The notes beneath the pieces are model-generated. The model saw only the letters and a list, made by a program, of their open reading frames with translations. It searched no databases and had not been told where the DNA came from. The translations under genes and the position numbers were made by a program. This document shows positions 9,328-17,362 of a stretch of 64,000 bases of DNA, one piece after another; the stretch's first letter is position 1, and every line of letters starts with the position of its first letter. The DNA is from Rossellomorea pakistanensis (GTDB lineage Bacteria; Bacillota; Bacilli; Bacillales; Bacillaceae_B), in the NCBI RefSeq assembly GCF_016908495.1, contig NZ_JAFBDZ010000002.1, positions 806,001-870,000 on the forward strand, read 5' to 3'.

Positions 9328-9633
9328 TTACGCAAGAACCAACTTTTTTCTTCTATCTACCTCAAATTTAAAACGATCTTTAATCATCTCGTTTATCTGT
9401 TTGGATGTGTTAATGAATTTAATTGAACTTTTAATTGTATTAAATTCAAAATCATCAAGTAACTCGATAAAGGCGGTATTAACAAAAGAAGATGTGACTC
9501 CATCAATTTTCTCGAAAGAAACTGTAATAGGGTTCCCTTTATTTAATTCCCTTTTTAAAATAGTTTGAATAGTTTTGCCTTCTTTGTTGGAGTAGCATCG
9601 TCCTATGTGGTCACTTATTCTAATTAATCCCAT
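9328..9633 (-). CDS. STAS-like domain protein (DUF4325 type)
   Basis: A 101-residue protein with the pattern of the STAS-like DUF4325 family: an N-terminal segment ending in RCYSNKEG, a strand ITVSFEKIDGVTSSFVNTAFIEL and a downstream helix/strand. STAS-like proteins are usually partners or antagonists of GHKL ATPases, as in anti-anti-sigma switches. It overlaps the 3' end of the ATPase gene by 10 nt, so the two are co-translated. This is an accessory (moron-type) prophage operon, transcribed opposite to the late genes. The target of the pair is unknown. Confidence 0.7.
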   Translation of the reverse strand: MGLIRISDHIGRCYSNKEGKTIQTILKRELNKGNPITVSFEKIDGVTSSFVNTAFIELLDDFEFNTIKSSIKFINTSKQINEMIKDRFKFEVDRRKKLVLA

Positions 9634-10526
9634 TCGAACTCCTCCTCATAGTCTTCGATATTTTCAATGCCATCGGTTTTTAATACAACTTCAATAAGAG
9701 TACCAGGATAAAAACTCTTTTTAATCAAAGGAAACTTTTGAATCATATTATTTCCCTTAATACAAGTTAATATACCATAATTCGAATGAATAAAAACTAC
9801 TCCTCCATTATCATTTACCACATTTTCTATCAATGTATGCAATCCTGCTCCTAAGTTTCTAGGCGAAGTTTTACTGGTGAAACCTTCAACAGTAGCTCTT
9901 TCGATTGCTTCATGGTCCTGAAGCGAGGGGCTAACTCTTCGAATATTGTTTGGTATTCCTACTCCAAAATCAGAAATGGAGATTTTTATTTCATTAGACC
10001 TAGGATAATGTTGTGCAAAAATACATCCTATGTTTTCTTGTGCGTGATCATTAATATTATTGAATATCTCTCCAAAGCACATTCTAATATTAACTAGTGA
10101 TTTAGGGGTGATACCCAATTGTGCTGATAACCAATGAGTAAAATCATTTTCTAACCATTGATAGCTGTCTTTATAAGCAATAAGTCTTAGAGGAATTGTT
10201 GTTGGTCTTGTTTCTGGATACTTAGTAATTGTTTCACCAAGATATCTTTCAAAAAACTTTGAGTCATCTAAAAATTGAATAGGATCATTCTTTCCTCCGG
10301 ATATCTCATCCACATGGGGGTAGATAATATTTGCATCTACATCCCTTTTTACCAACCATTCAAATAAATTACTAAGGATAGTGATTCCTGTAGGTTCTAT
10401 AAAAGATAAATTGCAAAAGTTAAAATCGATAGCATGAGATTTTGGATTTAAATCAGGATCAATTACTTTATCTAATAATCTATACATTGTATCTCTTGTA
10501 AATCTTGAAGGTAATACAACTTCCAC
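9624..10526 (-). CDS. STAS-like/GHKL ATPase fusion protein
   Basis: A 300-residue protein. Residues about 1-100 contain a STAS-like fold cue (HAIDFNFCNLSFIEPTGITIL). Residues about 150-290 are a GHKL/HATPase domain with an N box (FGEIFNNINDHA), a G1 box (DFGVGIP) and a G2-type loop (NLGAGLHTL). No His-containing dimerisation domain or membrane segment is seen, so it is not a classical sensor kinase. It is more like SpoIIAB/RsbW-type regulatory ATPases or sensor modules found in accessory phage loci. It is the first gene of a minus-strand operon with the small STAS-like protein. Function is inferred to be regulatory or protective. Confidence 0.65.
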   Translation of the reverse strand: MEVVLPSRFTRDTMYRLLDKVIDPDLNPKSHAIDFNFCNLSFIEPTGITILSNLFEWLVKRDVDANIIYPHVDEISGGKNDPIQFLDDSKFFERYLGETITKYPETRPTTIPLRLIAYKDSYQWLENDFTHWLSAQLGITPKSLVNIRMCFGEIFNNINDHAQENIGCIFAQHYPRSNEIKISISDFGVGIPNNIRRVSPSLQDHEAIERATVEGFTSKTSPRNLGAGLHTLIENVVNDNGGVVFIHSNYGILTCIKGNNMIQKFPLIKKSFYPGTLIEVVLKTDGIENIEDYEEEFEWD

Positions 10527-10693
10527 TTTTTGACCTCTCCCTTTAATAATACGCTTGTAAATATCAATTATCCTTTTTTTCTTTTGATTATATCAGTAAA
10601 AAATGTTAATGAAAGGAAATACATTAAAATTTCTAATAGATTTTTTAGGCAAATTATTATAAAGGGTTTATTTTTCATATCTCAGATAATGCC

Positions 10694-11023
10694 TCAATAT
10701 ATCTTCACATTTGTTTCGTATCCGTGGATTAAAGTAATTATGGAATTCTTCATACCCTTTATAATAAAAGCTGTATTTGGTAAATTCAGAATCTCTTTCA
10801 CTTCAGCAATGCTGATACTTTCTTTTCTTAGATGTTCCTTAGCCATTTTTAAATCCCTTTGCACTGACTTCATAGCTTCTTCAATGAGTTCAAGATAAGG
10901 CCTTCTTAACTTATATTGACCCTTCTGGAAAATCTCCATATCTCTTTCAAGTATCTTCAGCACCATTGGTAAATACATAGCAGTTTCTATCATTTCTCTG
11001 TCATGTTCAGGAATCCTTGTCAA
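10694..11023 (-). CDS. Hypothetical protein downstream of Xre regulator
   Basis: A 109-residue, mostly helical, charged protein (MTRIPEHDREMIETAMYLPM start) overlapping the upstream Xre-family gene by 17 nt, so the two are coupled. It has no signal peptide or membrane span. Pairing of a small Xre protein with a small helical partner is seen in toxin-antitoxin and phage immunity modules. I do not recognise its family and assign no function. Confidence 0.6.
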   Translation of the reverse strand: MTRIPEHDREMIETAMYLPMVLKILERDMEIFQKGQYKLRRPYLELIEEAMKSVQRDLKMAKEHLRKESISIAEVKEILNLPNTAFIIKGMKNSIITLIHGYETNVKIY

Positions 11024-11234
11024 AATCCATCACCTCATGATCAACGTAATCTCCCCAAAGATCTTCTACAGTTGTATTTAGGGCTCTTGCTAATCTAATG
11101 GCAGTAGGAAGCTCTGGTATAGACTTTCCTCTTACAATTAAACTTATTGCCCCAGAGGATATGTTCACTTTTTCTGCAATAAAATTCTGCTTAATACCGT
11201 TTTCTATCAAATATTGTTTGATTTTATTTTCCAT
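11007..11234 (-). CDS. Xre-family (Cro/CI-type) transcriptional regulator
   Basis: A 75-residue protein with a helix-turn-helix at about residues 7-60 (NGIKQNFIAEKVNISSGAISLIVRGKSIPELPTAIRLARAL). ATG 11234 is chosen over an upstream frame opening because it lies at the domain boundary and is preceded by GGGTGATG. It is probably a repressor of its own operon. An inverted repeat 38-67 nt upstream is a candidate operator. The acidic tail (DHEVMDFDKDS) overlaps the partner gene. Confidence 0.75.
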   Translation of the reverse strand: MENKIKQYLIENGIKQNFIAEKVNISSGAISLIVRGKSIPELPTAIRLARALNTTVEDLWGDYVDHEVMDFDKDS

Positions 11235-11271
11235 ATCATCACCCATTCTTAGTATTCGATAAAAAATTTGC

Positions 11272-11301
11272 TTGTCCTTTAAATTTTTTCGTATAGGACA
11301 A
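11272..11301. promoter_or_regulatory. Candidate operator of the Xre regulator
   Basis: TTGTCCT (11272-11278) and AGGACAA (11295-11301) are perfect inverted arms separated by 16 nt, upstream of the Xre-type gene on the minus strand. The spacing would place arms on similar helix faces, fitting a dimeric repressor. Inferred only from symmetry and position. Confidence 0.4.
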
Positions 11302-11501
11302 ACATTATCCCACGTATGCTTTATCAATACTAATTCAATGCCAGATAACTTACCAAACTCAATACCACCTTAGAAGCTAGTTCGAGTATATGCCAGATTG
11401 TATGGATTAAAGCCTCATTACTTATTTCGAAAATACTCGATTCCAGGGATAACTTACTACGTAAGTTCCAATGAGGTGGCGTTGGAAGGAGGAATTTTTA
11501 A

Positions 11502-11744
11502 ATGATTTTTGAAATAGTCATAACTACCTTAATGGGAAGTTTAGCTTTGAAAGCTCATCTCTCGAAAAATGGATTAGGAAATGATTCAAAAAAACTGAAT
11601 AAGATTTTCTCTCTTAGTGGGTTAAATGTTAAGGATGGTGATCAAACTCTTACCACTCAATTAAAGAAGAAAAAGAACTATGACCCTTTAGTACAAAAAA
11701 ATTCATATTTATTGCCAAATTATCAAATAATACCTAAGAGGTGA
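11502..11744 (+). CDS. Small protein with hydrophobic N-terminus, possibly a truncated translocase
   Basis: An 80-residue protein with a clear GGAGGAATT ribosome site. The N-terminus (MIFEIVITTLMGSLALKAHLSK) is hydrophobic, and the middle (FSLSGLNVKDGDQTLTTQL) resembles the start of FtsK/SpoIIIE-like proteins on Bacillus mobile elements. If that likeness is right, the gene is truncated after about residue 65, since the full proteins run to several hundred residues. It lies 4 nt upstream of the DUF3231 gene. Family resemblance is from memory only. Confidence 0.4.
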   Translation: MIFEIVITTLMGSLALKAHLSKNGLGNDSKKLNKIFSLSGLNVKDGDQTLTTQLKKKKNYDPLVQKNSYLLPNYQIIPKR

Positions 11745-11748
11745 TATT

Positions 11749-12753
11749 ATGGATAAGAATAACTTAAAGCTCACATCTTCTGAAATAGGAACACTGTGGG
11801 GAGAGTATGTAAACGGAACAATGACAGATGTTGTAAATAGATATATGTACTCTATTATTGAAGATGAATCAATAAAAACTATTTTTGAGGATGCTATCAA
11901 GACGTTCGAAAAACAAAAGAAACAGCTCGTAACTTTTATTGAGAACGATGGATTTCCAGTTCCAATTGGATTTACTGAATCTGACCTCAACAAAGGTGGA
12001 GAGAGACTGTTCACTGACATTTTTTGCTTAAATTATTTACATATCATGACTTTGCATGGTTTGCTCGGACATACCACTGCCTTAAGTGTTTCTGTTAGAA
12101 AAGATTTAAGGGATTTTTACGATTCTTGCGATAACGATGCGAAAAAAATGTACCATCAAACCATAGAGTTGTTGCTCGAGAAAGGGAATTTCCAAAGAGA
12201 TCCTTTATTTTACCCTGCTAAGAACCCTGAATTTATTTCTAGCCAAGATTTCACAGATGGATATTTCGGAAAAGGGAGACGTTTAACTGCAACAGAAATC
12301 ATCAGTATTTCTTTCAACCTTAAAAAGAGTATTATGGCTAAAACACTTTCTATCGCATTCAGTCAAGTCGCTCAAACAAAGGAAGTAAGGAAATTTTTAG
12401 AGGATTCCGAAAAAATGTCTGATGGACAAATACAAGCCCTTTCAAAAATAATGCACAAGGATAATTTGCCAGTTCCTAGGTCGTGGGAAACAGAAGTGAC
12501 AACTTCAACGGACTCTCCTTTTTCCGATAAATTAATGTTGTATCATATTGGTTTTTTGTTCCAAGCTGCACAGGTATATCATGGGACAGGTCTAGCATCA
12601 GCCATGCGAACAGATCTTGTAACCACTTACGAAAGCACTATTCTTCAAACTCTCATGGTTACCAAAAAATGGTTCGATATTATGGTGCAAAATAAATGGT
12701 TAGAACAACCACCACTTGCTCCTAATAGAAAAGAAATTGCAAAAGAAAAATAA
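11749..12753 (+). CDS. DUF3231 family protein
   Basis: A 334-residue, all-helical protein built of two similar halves (about 1-165 and 175-330). Each has a SSEIG/TATEI-type start, a GFPVP or NLPVP motif mid-way and a final helical bundle. This matches the DUF3231 family of spore-forming Bacillaceae, which has a ferritin-like two-repeat arrangement and unknown biochemical function. AAGAGGTGATATT precedes ATG 11749. Location at the prophage end suggests cargo rather than a phage structural gene. Confidence 0.75.
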   Translation: MDKNNLKLTSSEIGTLWGEYVNGTMTDVVNRYMYSIIEDESIKTIFEDAIKTFEKQKKQLVTFIENDGFPVPIGFTESDLNKGGERLFTDIFCLNYLHIMTLHGLLGHTTALSVSVRKDLRDFYDSCDNDAKKMYHQTIELLLEKGNFQRDPLFYPAKNPEFISSQDFTDGYFGKGRRLTATEIISISFNLKKSIMAKTLSIAFSQVAQTKEVRKFLEDSEKMSDGQIQALSKIMHKDNLPVPRSWETEVTTSTDSPFSDKLMLYHIGFLFQAAQVYHGTGLASAMRTDLVTTYESTILQTLMVTKKWFDIMVQNKWLEQPPLAPNRKEIAKEK

Positions 12754-12779
12754 TAAAAAATATTTCTTAGGTTGTATAA

Positions 12780-13235
12780 GTGAATAAAAATACATTTGAA
12801 AAACTATTGTGGAGCATCGCACTTCCTGGATTTGGACAATATTTAAACGGAAAGTATTTTAAAGGAACAGTTTTATTGATGCTTGAAATTCTGATTAATG
12901 TACAATCCAATTTTAATCAGGTCATACTTCTAAGTTTTCATGGGGAAATTAGTGATGCTATAAAACATGCGGATTATCAGTGGTTGATGTTTTATCCTTG
13001 TTTGTACTTTTTTTCTATGTGGGATGCGGTGAAAGATGCAGACGGAGAGAAAGACCCTTATTCTTTTCTTCCGTATGTGTTCGCCGCGTTTTTTGTAACT
13101 ATGGGGTTAATTTTCTCCTCAAACTTAACGGTATTTGGAGTGCTTTTGGGTCCTGTTTGGCTTCCAGTGTTGTTTGTTTTTCCTGGAATAATAATCGGAT
13201 TAATTATTAGAAAAATCTTAAATAATATATCATAA
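12780..13235 (+). CDS. Polytopic membrane protein (TM2-like)
   Basis: A 151-residue protein starting at GTG 12780, with an N-terminal WSIALPGFGQYLNGKYFKG motif typical of TM2-type small membrane proteins. Further hydrophobic spans lie at about 31-50, 70-85, 96-115 and 120-145, and the protein ends in a short basic tail. Followed by a clear hairpin terminator, it closes the plus-strand segment before the tRNA gene. Role unknown. Confidence 0.65.
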   Translation: MNKNTFEKLLWSIALPGFGQYLNGKYFKGTVLLMLEILINVQSNFNQVILLSFHGEISDAIKHADYQWLMFYPCLYFFSMWDAVKDADGEKDPYSFLPYVFAAFFVTMGLIFSSNLTVFGVLLGPVWLPVLFVFPGIIIGLIIRKILNNIS

Positions 13236-13275
13236 AAACCATCATCTATTTACTTTTATTAGAGGATGGTTTTTA
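13234..13275 (+). terminator. Rho-independent terminator
   Basis: AAAAACCATC pairs with GATGGTTTTT across a ~21-nt loop immediately after the membrane-protein stop. T-rich on the plus strand. Confidence 0.7.
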
Positions 13276-13277
13276 TG

Positions 13278-13510
13278 TACTTAACTGCTCTATTGGTTTA
13301 TAAGTTTCATTCCACTATATGGCCTTTTCTGGAACATCTCCATTGACATTAAACATCTAATTCTTGATTTTTGGTTTTGTTTTCCAAAGTGACCCCTCAT
13401 CCTTCGAATCGTTTCCGTACCCCTAAAAACACCAAATTTTCAATTCCGACCCCAAACCGACCCCAAGACCCAAAAATAAATCTGAATAGCAATATAAAAT
13501 TAATGAAATT
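13278..13510. other. Non-coding prophage/tRNA junction region
   Basis: No convincing gene is seen. The stretch holds short C-rich direct repeats (CCGACCCC occurs twice near 13447-13465) and low-complexity A/T. It lies between the last accessory gene and the 3' end of tRNA-Arg, the expected place for the right attachment region. No integrase gene is visible in the window, so it should lie to the left if the prophage is complete. Confidence 0.45.
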
Positions 13511-13556
13511 AAAAACGCAAACCCATTGATATGAAAGGGGTTTGCGTTATTTTTAT
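13511..13556. terminator. Bidirectional terminator downstream of tRNA-Arg
   Basis: AACGCAAACCC pairs with GGGTTTGCGTT around a 13-nt loop, flanked by A-rich and T-rich ends. It can terminate the minus-strand tRNA transcript. Confidence 0.7.
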
Positions 13557-13560
13557 AATA

Positions 13561-13634
13561 CGTCCCAGGCGAGATTCGAACTCACGACCTACAGCTTAGG
13601 AGGCTGTTGCTCTATCCAGCTGAGCTACTGGGAC
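13561..13634 (-). tRNA. tRNA-Arg (anticodon CCT)
   Basis: The minus strand folds as a standard cloverleaf: acceptor stem GTCCCAG/CTGGGAC, D arm AGCTCAGCTGGATAGAGC, anticodon loop CTCCTAA with anticodon CCT, and T arm with GTTCGAATC. The CCA end is not encoded. Its 3' end faces the prophage, which fits phage integration into the tRNA 3' half with the gene reconstituted. Confidence 0.95.
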
Positions 13635-13696
13635 ATTGAAATTTTATTATAATTATAATGAAGATTTAGGTCAATGATTTTGTACTAATAGAATTT

Positions 13697-13855
13697 ATGG
13701 CGCACAATGTAATGAAGACTTTCACATTCGAAATCGGATTCGAGATGACTTTCACCTAAATTGTCGCGGTTCCTCATGAAGAGAACTTGACAGAAGAAGG
13801 CGTTGAAAAAGCTCTTACGGAGTATGGTTGGAGCTTAATATTTTATGGACTATAG
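13697..13855 (+). pseudogene. Remnant of a ~52-residue ORF with one in-frame stop
   Basis: Reading from ATG 13697 gives about 20 residues, a TAA at 13757-13759, then about 30 more residues with normal composition ending at TAG 13853. No homolog is recognised. It lies between tRNA-Arg and the flgM promoter and probably represents a decayed small gene. Its A/T and codon use are like the neighbours. Confidence 0.3.
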
Positions 13856-13878
13856 GGAATTGTAGAAAGCTAATGTTA

Positions 13879-13911
13879 AAACACGAGTGCAAATGTGCTC
13901 GTGTTTTTTTA
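13879..13911 (+). terminator. Terminator upstream of flgM
   Basis: ACACGAG pairs with CTCGTGT, with a loop of about 10 nt and a following run of seven T. It insulates the flagellar operon from upstream transcription. Confidence 0.7.
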
Positions 13912-13929
13912 TATCCAACTAACAAAAAC

Positions 13930-13956
13930 TAAACATTCCCCACTGCGATCCGATAT
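13930..13956 (+). promoter_or_regulatory. Sigma-D promoter of flgM operon
   Basis: TAAA at 13930-13933, a 15-nt spacer and TCCGATAT at 13949-13956 match the Bacillus SigD consensus (TAAA-N15-GCCGATAT) with one difference. It lies 46 nt before the flgM start. SigD control of flgM gives the known feedback in which the anti-sigma factor is made by its own target sigma. Confidence 0.85.
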
Positions 13957-14002
13957 AATAAATAGAATAACGTCTGAACGGAAGAAAGCGAGGGATATCA
14001 TA

Positions 14003-14272
14003 ATGAAAATCAATAATATTGGTCCTTCTAGTGTCAACCCTTACAAAAAACACTTGAACAATAACGTTAACGAATCTCTTACTAGCAATCAAAAGAAATC
14101 GGATAAAATCGAGATTTCAACAAAGGCAAAAGAGATGCAGGAAGCCTCAAAGCTAAGCAAAGAGCGTCAAGCAAAGGTAGAAGACCTGAAGATCCAGGTT
14201 CAAAATGGAACCTATACGCCTAGTTCTAAAGCCATCGCAAAAGGCTTGAAGAATTTTTATCATAACCAATAA
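14003..14272 (+). CDS. flgM: Anti-sigma-D factor FlgM
   Basis: An 89-residue protein that binds and inhibits sigma-D until the hook-basal body is complete. It shows the expected layout: disordered N-terminus (INNIGPSSVNPYKK), a DKIEISTKAKEMQEASK motif and a C-terminal helical region with RQAKVEDLKIQVQNGTYTPSSKAIAKGL, which contacts sigma. ATG 14003 is chosen for the GAGGGAT site upstream. A longer frame upstream overlaps the promoter. It is the first gene of the flgM-N-K-L operon and is preceded by a SigD promoter. Confidence 0.93.
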   Translation: MKINNIGPSSVNPYKKHLNNNVNESLTSNQKKSDKIEISTKAKEMQEASKLSKERQAKVEDLKIQVQNGTYTPSSKAIAKGLKNFYHNQ

Positions 14273-14293
14273 TCGTAAAATAGGAGGGAGAGT

Positions 14294-14782
14294 ATGGCTC
14301 GACCACTTATCTTAACTCTGGAAAAATTAATCAAACTGCATAGTAGTCTACTCGATCTCTCACAGCGAAAAACAGAGATTATTAAAAAAGGTGACGTGAA
14401 CGGTTTAGATCAATTTTTAAAAGATGAACAAAAACACATCGCTGCTATTAATACAATGGAAATGGAACGTCAGAAGCAAGCGACATTCTTTTTAAAAGAA
14501 CGAGGGAAAGCAGGAACAAATCCGACTATTTCTCAATGCATAGAGGTAGCTAATGACGATGATAAAAACGAACTGACTCGATTACAAAAACAACTACTAA
14601 TGATAATAGATGAATTGAAAACAGCTAATGAACTCAATCAAAAGCTCATTTATCAATCACTTCAATACGTCAATATGAGTTTATCAATGATACATCCCCA
14701 AAATGATCAAGGAAATTATGGACGCCCCGATCAAGAAAGGAAACCTACTTCTCAGCGATCGATTATTGATTCAAGAGCATAG
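14294..14782 (+). CDS. flgN: Flagellar chaperone FlgN
   Basis: A 162-residue helical protein that, in Bacillus, chaperones and supports export of the hook-filament junction proteins FlgK and FlgL. It is recognised by position between flgM and flgK, by its length and by its heptad-rich sequence (LEKLIKLHSSLLDLSQRKTEIIKKGD). TAGGAGGGAG lies just before ATG 14294. The C-terminus is hydrophilic and probably disordered (RPDQERKPTSQRS). Confidence 0.88.
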   Translation: MARPLILTLEKLIKLHSSLLDLSQRKTEIIKKGDVNGLDQFLKDEQKHIAAINTMEMERQKQATFFLKERGKAGTNPTISQCIEVANDDDKNELTRLQKQLLMIIDELKTANELNQKLIYQSLQYVNMSLSMIHPQNDQGNYGRPDQERKPTSQRSIIDSRA

Positions 14783-14807
14783 GAAACAAAGAAATGGAGG
14801 TAACACC

Positions 14808-16406
14808 ATGCGATCGACTTTCCATGGGTTAGAAACAGCTAAGCGTGGTATGTTCACTCAGCAAGGTGCGTTATATACAACAGGACATAACATTGCGAAT
14901 GCGAATACACCTGGATATTCAAGGCAGCGCGTAAATTTTCAAACAACCGAACCTTATCCTGGAGTAGGTATGAATCGACCACAGATCCCGGGTCAAATTG
15001 GTTCTGGAGTTGAGGCAGGCTCTGTTCAACGGATCCGTGAGAAATTTTTAGATATTCAGTTTCGTGGGGAACTTAACAAATTAGGCTATTGGGAAACAAA
15101 GATGAGTGCTATGGAGAAGATGGAAGAAGTGATGAACGAACCATCAGACTCTGGTCTTTCGAAATCGATGGATATGTTCTGGCAGTCATTACAGGATCTT
15201 GCCGTCAATCCAACGAATCCAGGTGCCCGTTCTGTTGTCCGTGAGCGAGGCATTGCCGTAACGAAAACGTTTAGTTATTTATCGAATTCTCTTAAGGGCA
15301 TTCAAGAGGATTTGAAAAATGAAATATCCGTTACCGAAAAACAAGTGAATTCTCTTCTAAATCAGATACATAAGCTTAATAATCAAATAGCTGACGTAGA
15401 ACCACATGGTTATTTACCAAACGACCTTTATGATGAACGAGATCGATTAATTGATGAACTTTCAGGAATCGTAGACATCCAAGTTAGCTATGAGAGCAAT
15501 GGTGGGGCTTCGCTAGATATTGCAGAAGGAAGAGCATCGATTTTCCTTTCTTATGGTGAAGGATCAAGAGCTTCTCAGCTTGTAGGAAAGCATGGCGTCA
15601 ACGAGATGAAGGTCCAATACCATGAAGAAGAAGGCCTTGTCAGTGGAATCAAAGTGGGCAAACAGGATGTCGCTTACACGGACTTTGGGGCACAAGGAAA
15701 ATTAAGAGCCCTCGTCGATTCATTTGGTTATGTTAAAGAAAATCTTCAAGACGGAACCTACACAGTAGAAGGCTCTTACCCTAATATGCTAAAAGAATTG
15801 GATCATCTCGCCTATGAGTTCGTTAAAGCGTTCAATGAACAGCATAAACAAGGGGTTACCTTAACCGAGATGAATGCAGAAGGGTTTGATCCTGAAAATT
15901 TACCAGACCCATATACACCGAATACTCCCAACTTCTTTATCGATAAGAGCACAACAGACGGCAGCCTGGGTGATAAAAAAGGGTTTGCAAGTCGCATCGA
16001 TATTTCAGATGAAATTAAAGAAAGCACGGACAATATCGCGAGTGCATCCGCATCCAATCCGACAGCGGGGGATGCCGGCAATATCCTTTCACTGGCTGAC
16101 GTGATTGACAAAAAGGAATTGCCGTTAGGGGATGATTATGATGCTACCTTTAAAGGTCATTATGAATCCGTTATTGGACAAATGGCCGTCGAATCACAAG
16201 AAGCGGTTCGCCTTGCAAAAAATAGTGCTGTTTTAACAAATGCCGTTGAGACAAGAAGAATGTCTGTGAGTGGTGTCTCCCTTGATGAAGAGATGACCAA
16301 CATGATTAAATTTCAGCATGCTTATAATGCATCAGCAAGAATGATTACCCTCCAAGATGAATTACTCGATAAAATCATTAACGGTATGGGTACCGTTGGT
16401 AGATAG
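14808..16406 (+). CDS. flgK: Flagellar hook-filament junction protein 1 FlgK
   Basis: A 532-residue hook-associated protein linking hook and filament. The N-terminal D0/D1 region carries the rod/hook/filament signature (LYTTGHNIANANTPGYSRQ). The C-terminal region ends with the conserved SGVSLDEEMTNMIKFQHAYNASARMITLQDELLDKIINGMG. Length is usual for the family. ATG 14808 follows GGAGGTAACACC. Upstream in-frame codons would lie inside flgN. Co-transcribed with flgL 13 nt downstream. Confidence 0.96.
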   Translation: MRSTFHGLETAKRGMFTQQGALYTTGHNIANANTPGYSRQRVNFQTTEPYPGVGMNRPQIPGQIGSGVEAGSVQRIREKFLDIQFRGELNKLGYWETKMSAMEKMEEVMNEPSDSGLSKSMDMFWQSLQDLAVNPTNPGARSVVRERGIAVTKTFSYLSNSLKGIQEDLKNEISVTEKQVNSLLNQIHKLNNQIADVEPHGYLPNDLYDERDRLIDELSGIVDIQVSYESNGGASLDIAEGRASIFLSYGEGSRASQLVGKHGVNEMKVQYHEEEGLVSGIKVGKQDVAYTDFGAQGKLRALVDSFGYVKENLQDGTYTVEGSYPNMLKELDHLAYEFVKAFNEQHKQGVTLTEMNAEGFDPENLPDPYTPNTPNFFIDKSTTDGSLGDKKGFASRIDISDEIKESTDNIASASASNPTAGDAGNILSLADVIDKKELPLGDDYDATFKGHYESVIGQMAVESQEAVRLAKNSAVLTNAVETRRMSVSGVSLDEEMTNMIKFQHAYNASARMITLQDELLDKIINGMGTVGR

Positions 16407-16419
16407 GTAGGTAAGAACA

Positions 16420-17310
16420 ATGCGTGTCACTCAAAGTATGATATCCAATAATTCATTACGAAATTTAAGCTCATCGTATGAGCGAATCGGAAAACTTCTA
16501 GAACAAAACTCGACAGGGAAAAAAATTACGAGACCGTCCGATGATCCAGTGGTCGCGATGAAAGGCATGTTTTATCGATCCAATCTGACGGAAATTGAAC
16601 AATACAAACGTAATTTGTCCGAGCTCTATTTATGGATGGAAAACTCTGAAGCGGGGATTGAACAGGCTAACCAAGGCTTGCACCGTGTCCGTGAATTAGT
16701 GCTGCAAGGGAAGAATGGGACACTAAGTGAAGAAGATCGTGAATCCGTATCCCGGGAAATTGAACAAATCAAAAAAGATCTCGTGAATGTTGCTAACACA
16801 CAAGTAGCAGGTCGATATATTTTTCATGGAACCGATACGAAAAACCCTCCTGTGTCAAATCCAGATAACCCGGTTGTTGCAGCCAACCTAAATGATCGGA
16901 AAATAGATAACTACATGGTAGAGGTTTCACAAGGTGTTTCCTTGAAGGCGAACGTAAATCCTAATCAGGTCTTCAACCAAGAGCTTTTTGACACCGTACA
17001 AGATATTCAAAAAGCATTAGAAAGTGATAATCCAGAGGACTTAGATCAATTATTAGGTCGTATTGATAAAGTAATGGAAACCGTAACGGCAGAGCGTTCA
17101 GAACTTGGTGCCCGCTATAACCGTCTTGAAATGGTAGACGACCGCCTATTCCAGCAGGAAGTAACGGCAGCGAGGATCCTTTCAGATAACGAAGATGTCG
17201 ATATGGAAAAAGTCATCACGGAGTTAAAAACACAAGAAAGTGTCCATCGTGCAGCACTAGCTGTCGGGGCACGAATTATTCAACCGACTCTTATGGACTT
17301 TTTAAGATAA
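16420..17310 (+). CDS. flgL: Flagellar hook-filament junction protein 3 FlgL
   Basis: A 296-residue protein with flagellin-like termini. The N-terminal part (MRVTQSMISNNSLRNLSSSYERIGKL, TGKKITRPSDDPV) and the C-terminal part (ERSELGARYNRLE, ITELKTQESVHRAAL) match FlgL, which sits between FlgK and the filament. It follows flgK by 13 nt with a GGTAGGTAAG site and is probably in the same operon. Confidence 0.95.
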   Translation: MRVTQSMISNNSLRNLSSSYERIGKLLEQNSTGKKITRPSDDPVVAMKGMFYRSNLTEIEQYKRNLSELYLWMENSEAGIEQANQGLHRVRELVLQGKNGTLSEEDRESVSREIEQIKKDLVNVANTQVAGRYIFHGTDTKNPPVSNPDNPVVAANLNDRKIDNYMVEVSQGVSLKANVNPNQVFNQELFDTVQDIQKALESDNPEDLDQLLGRIDKVMETVTAERSELGARYNRLEMVDDRLFQQEVTAARILSDNEDVDMEKVITELKTQESVHRAALAVGARIIQPTLMDFLR

Positions 17311-17362
17311 GAATGAAAGGGGACTATTAGGTTAGTTCCCTTTTTATATGGAGGTACGTAAT

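Noticed and set aside
12980-13210. Second ORF inside the TM2-like gene
   Set aside because: It is an alternate frame of a gene with clear membrane topology, and its Cys/Arg/Phe-rich composition is unnatural.
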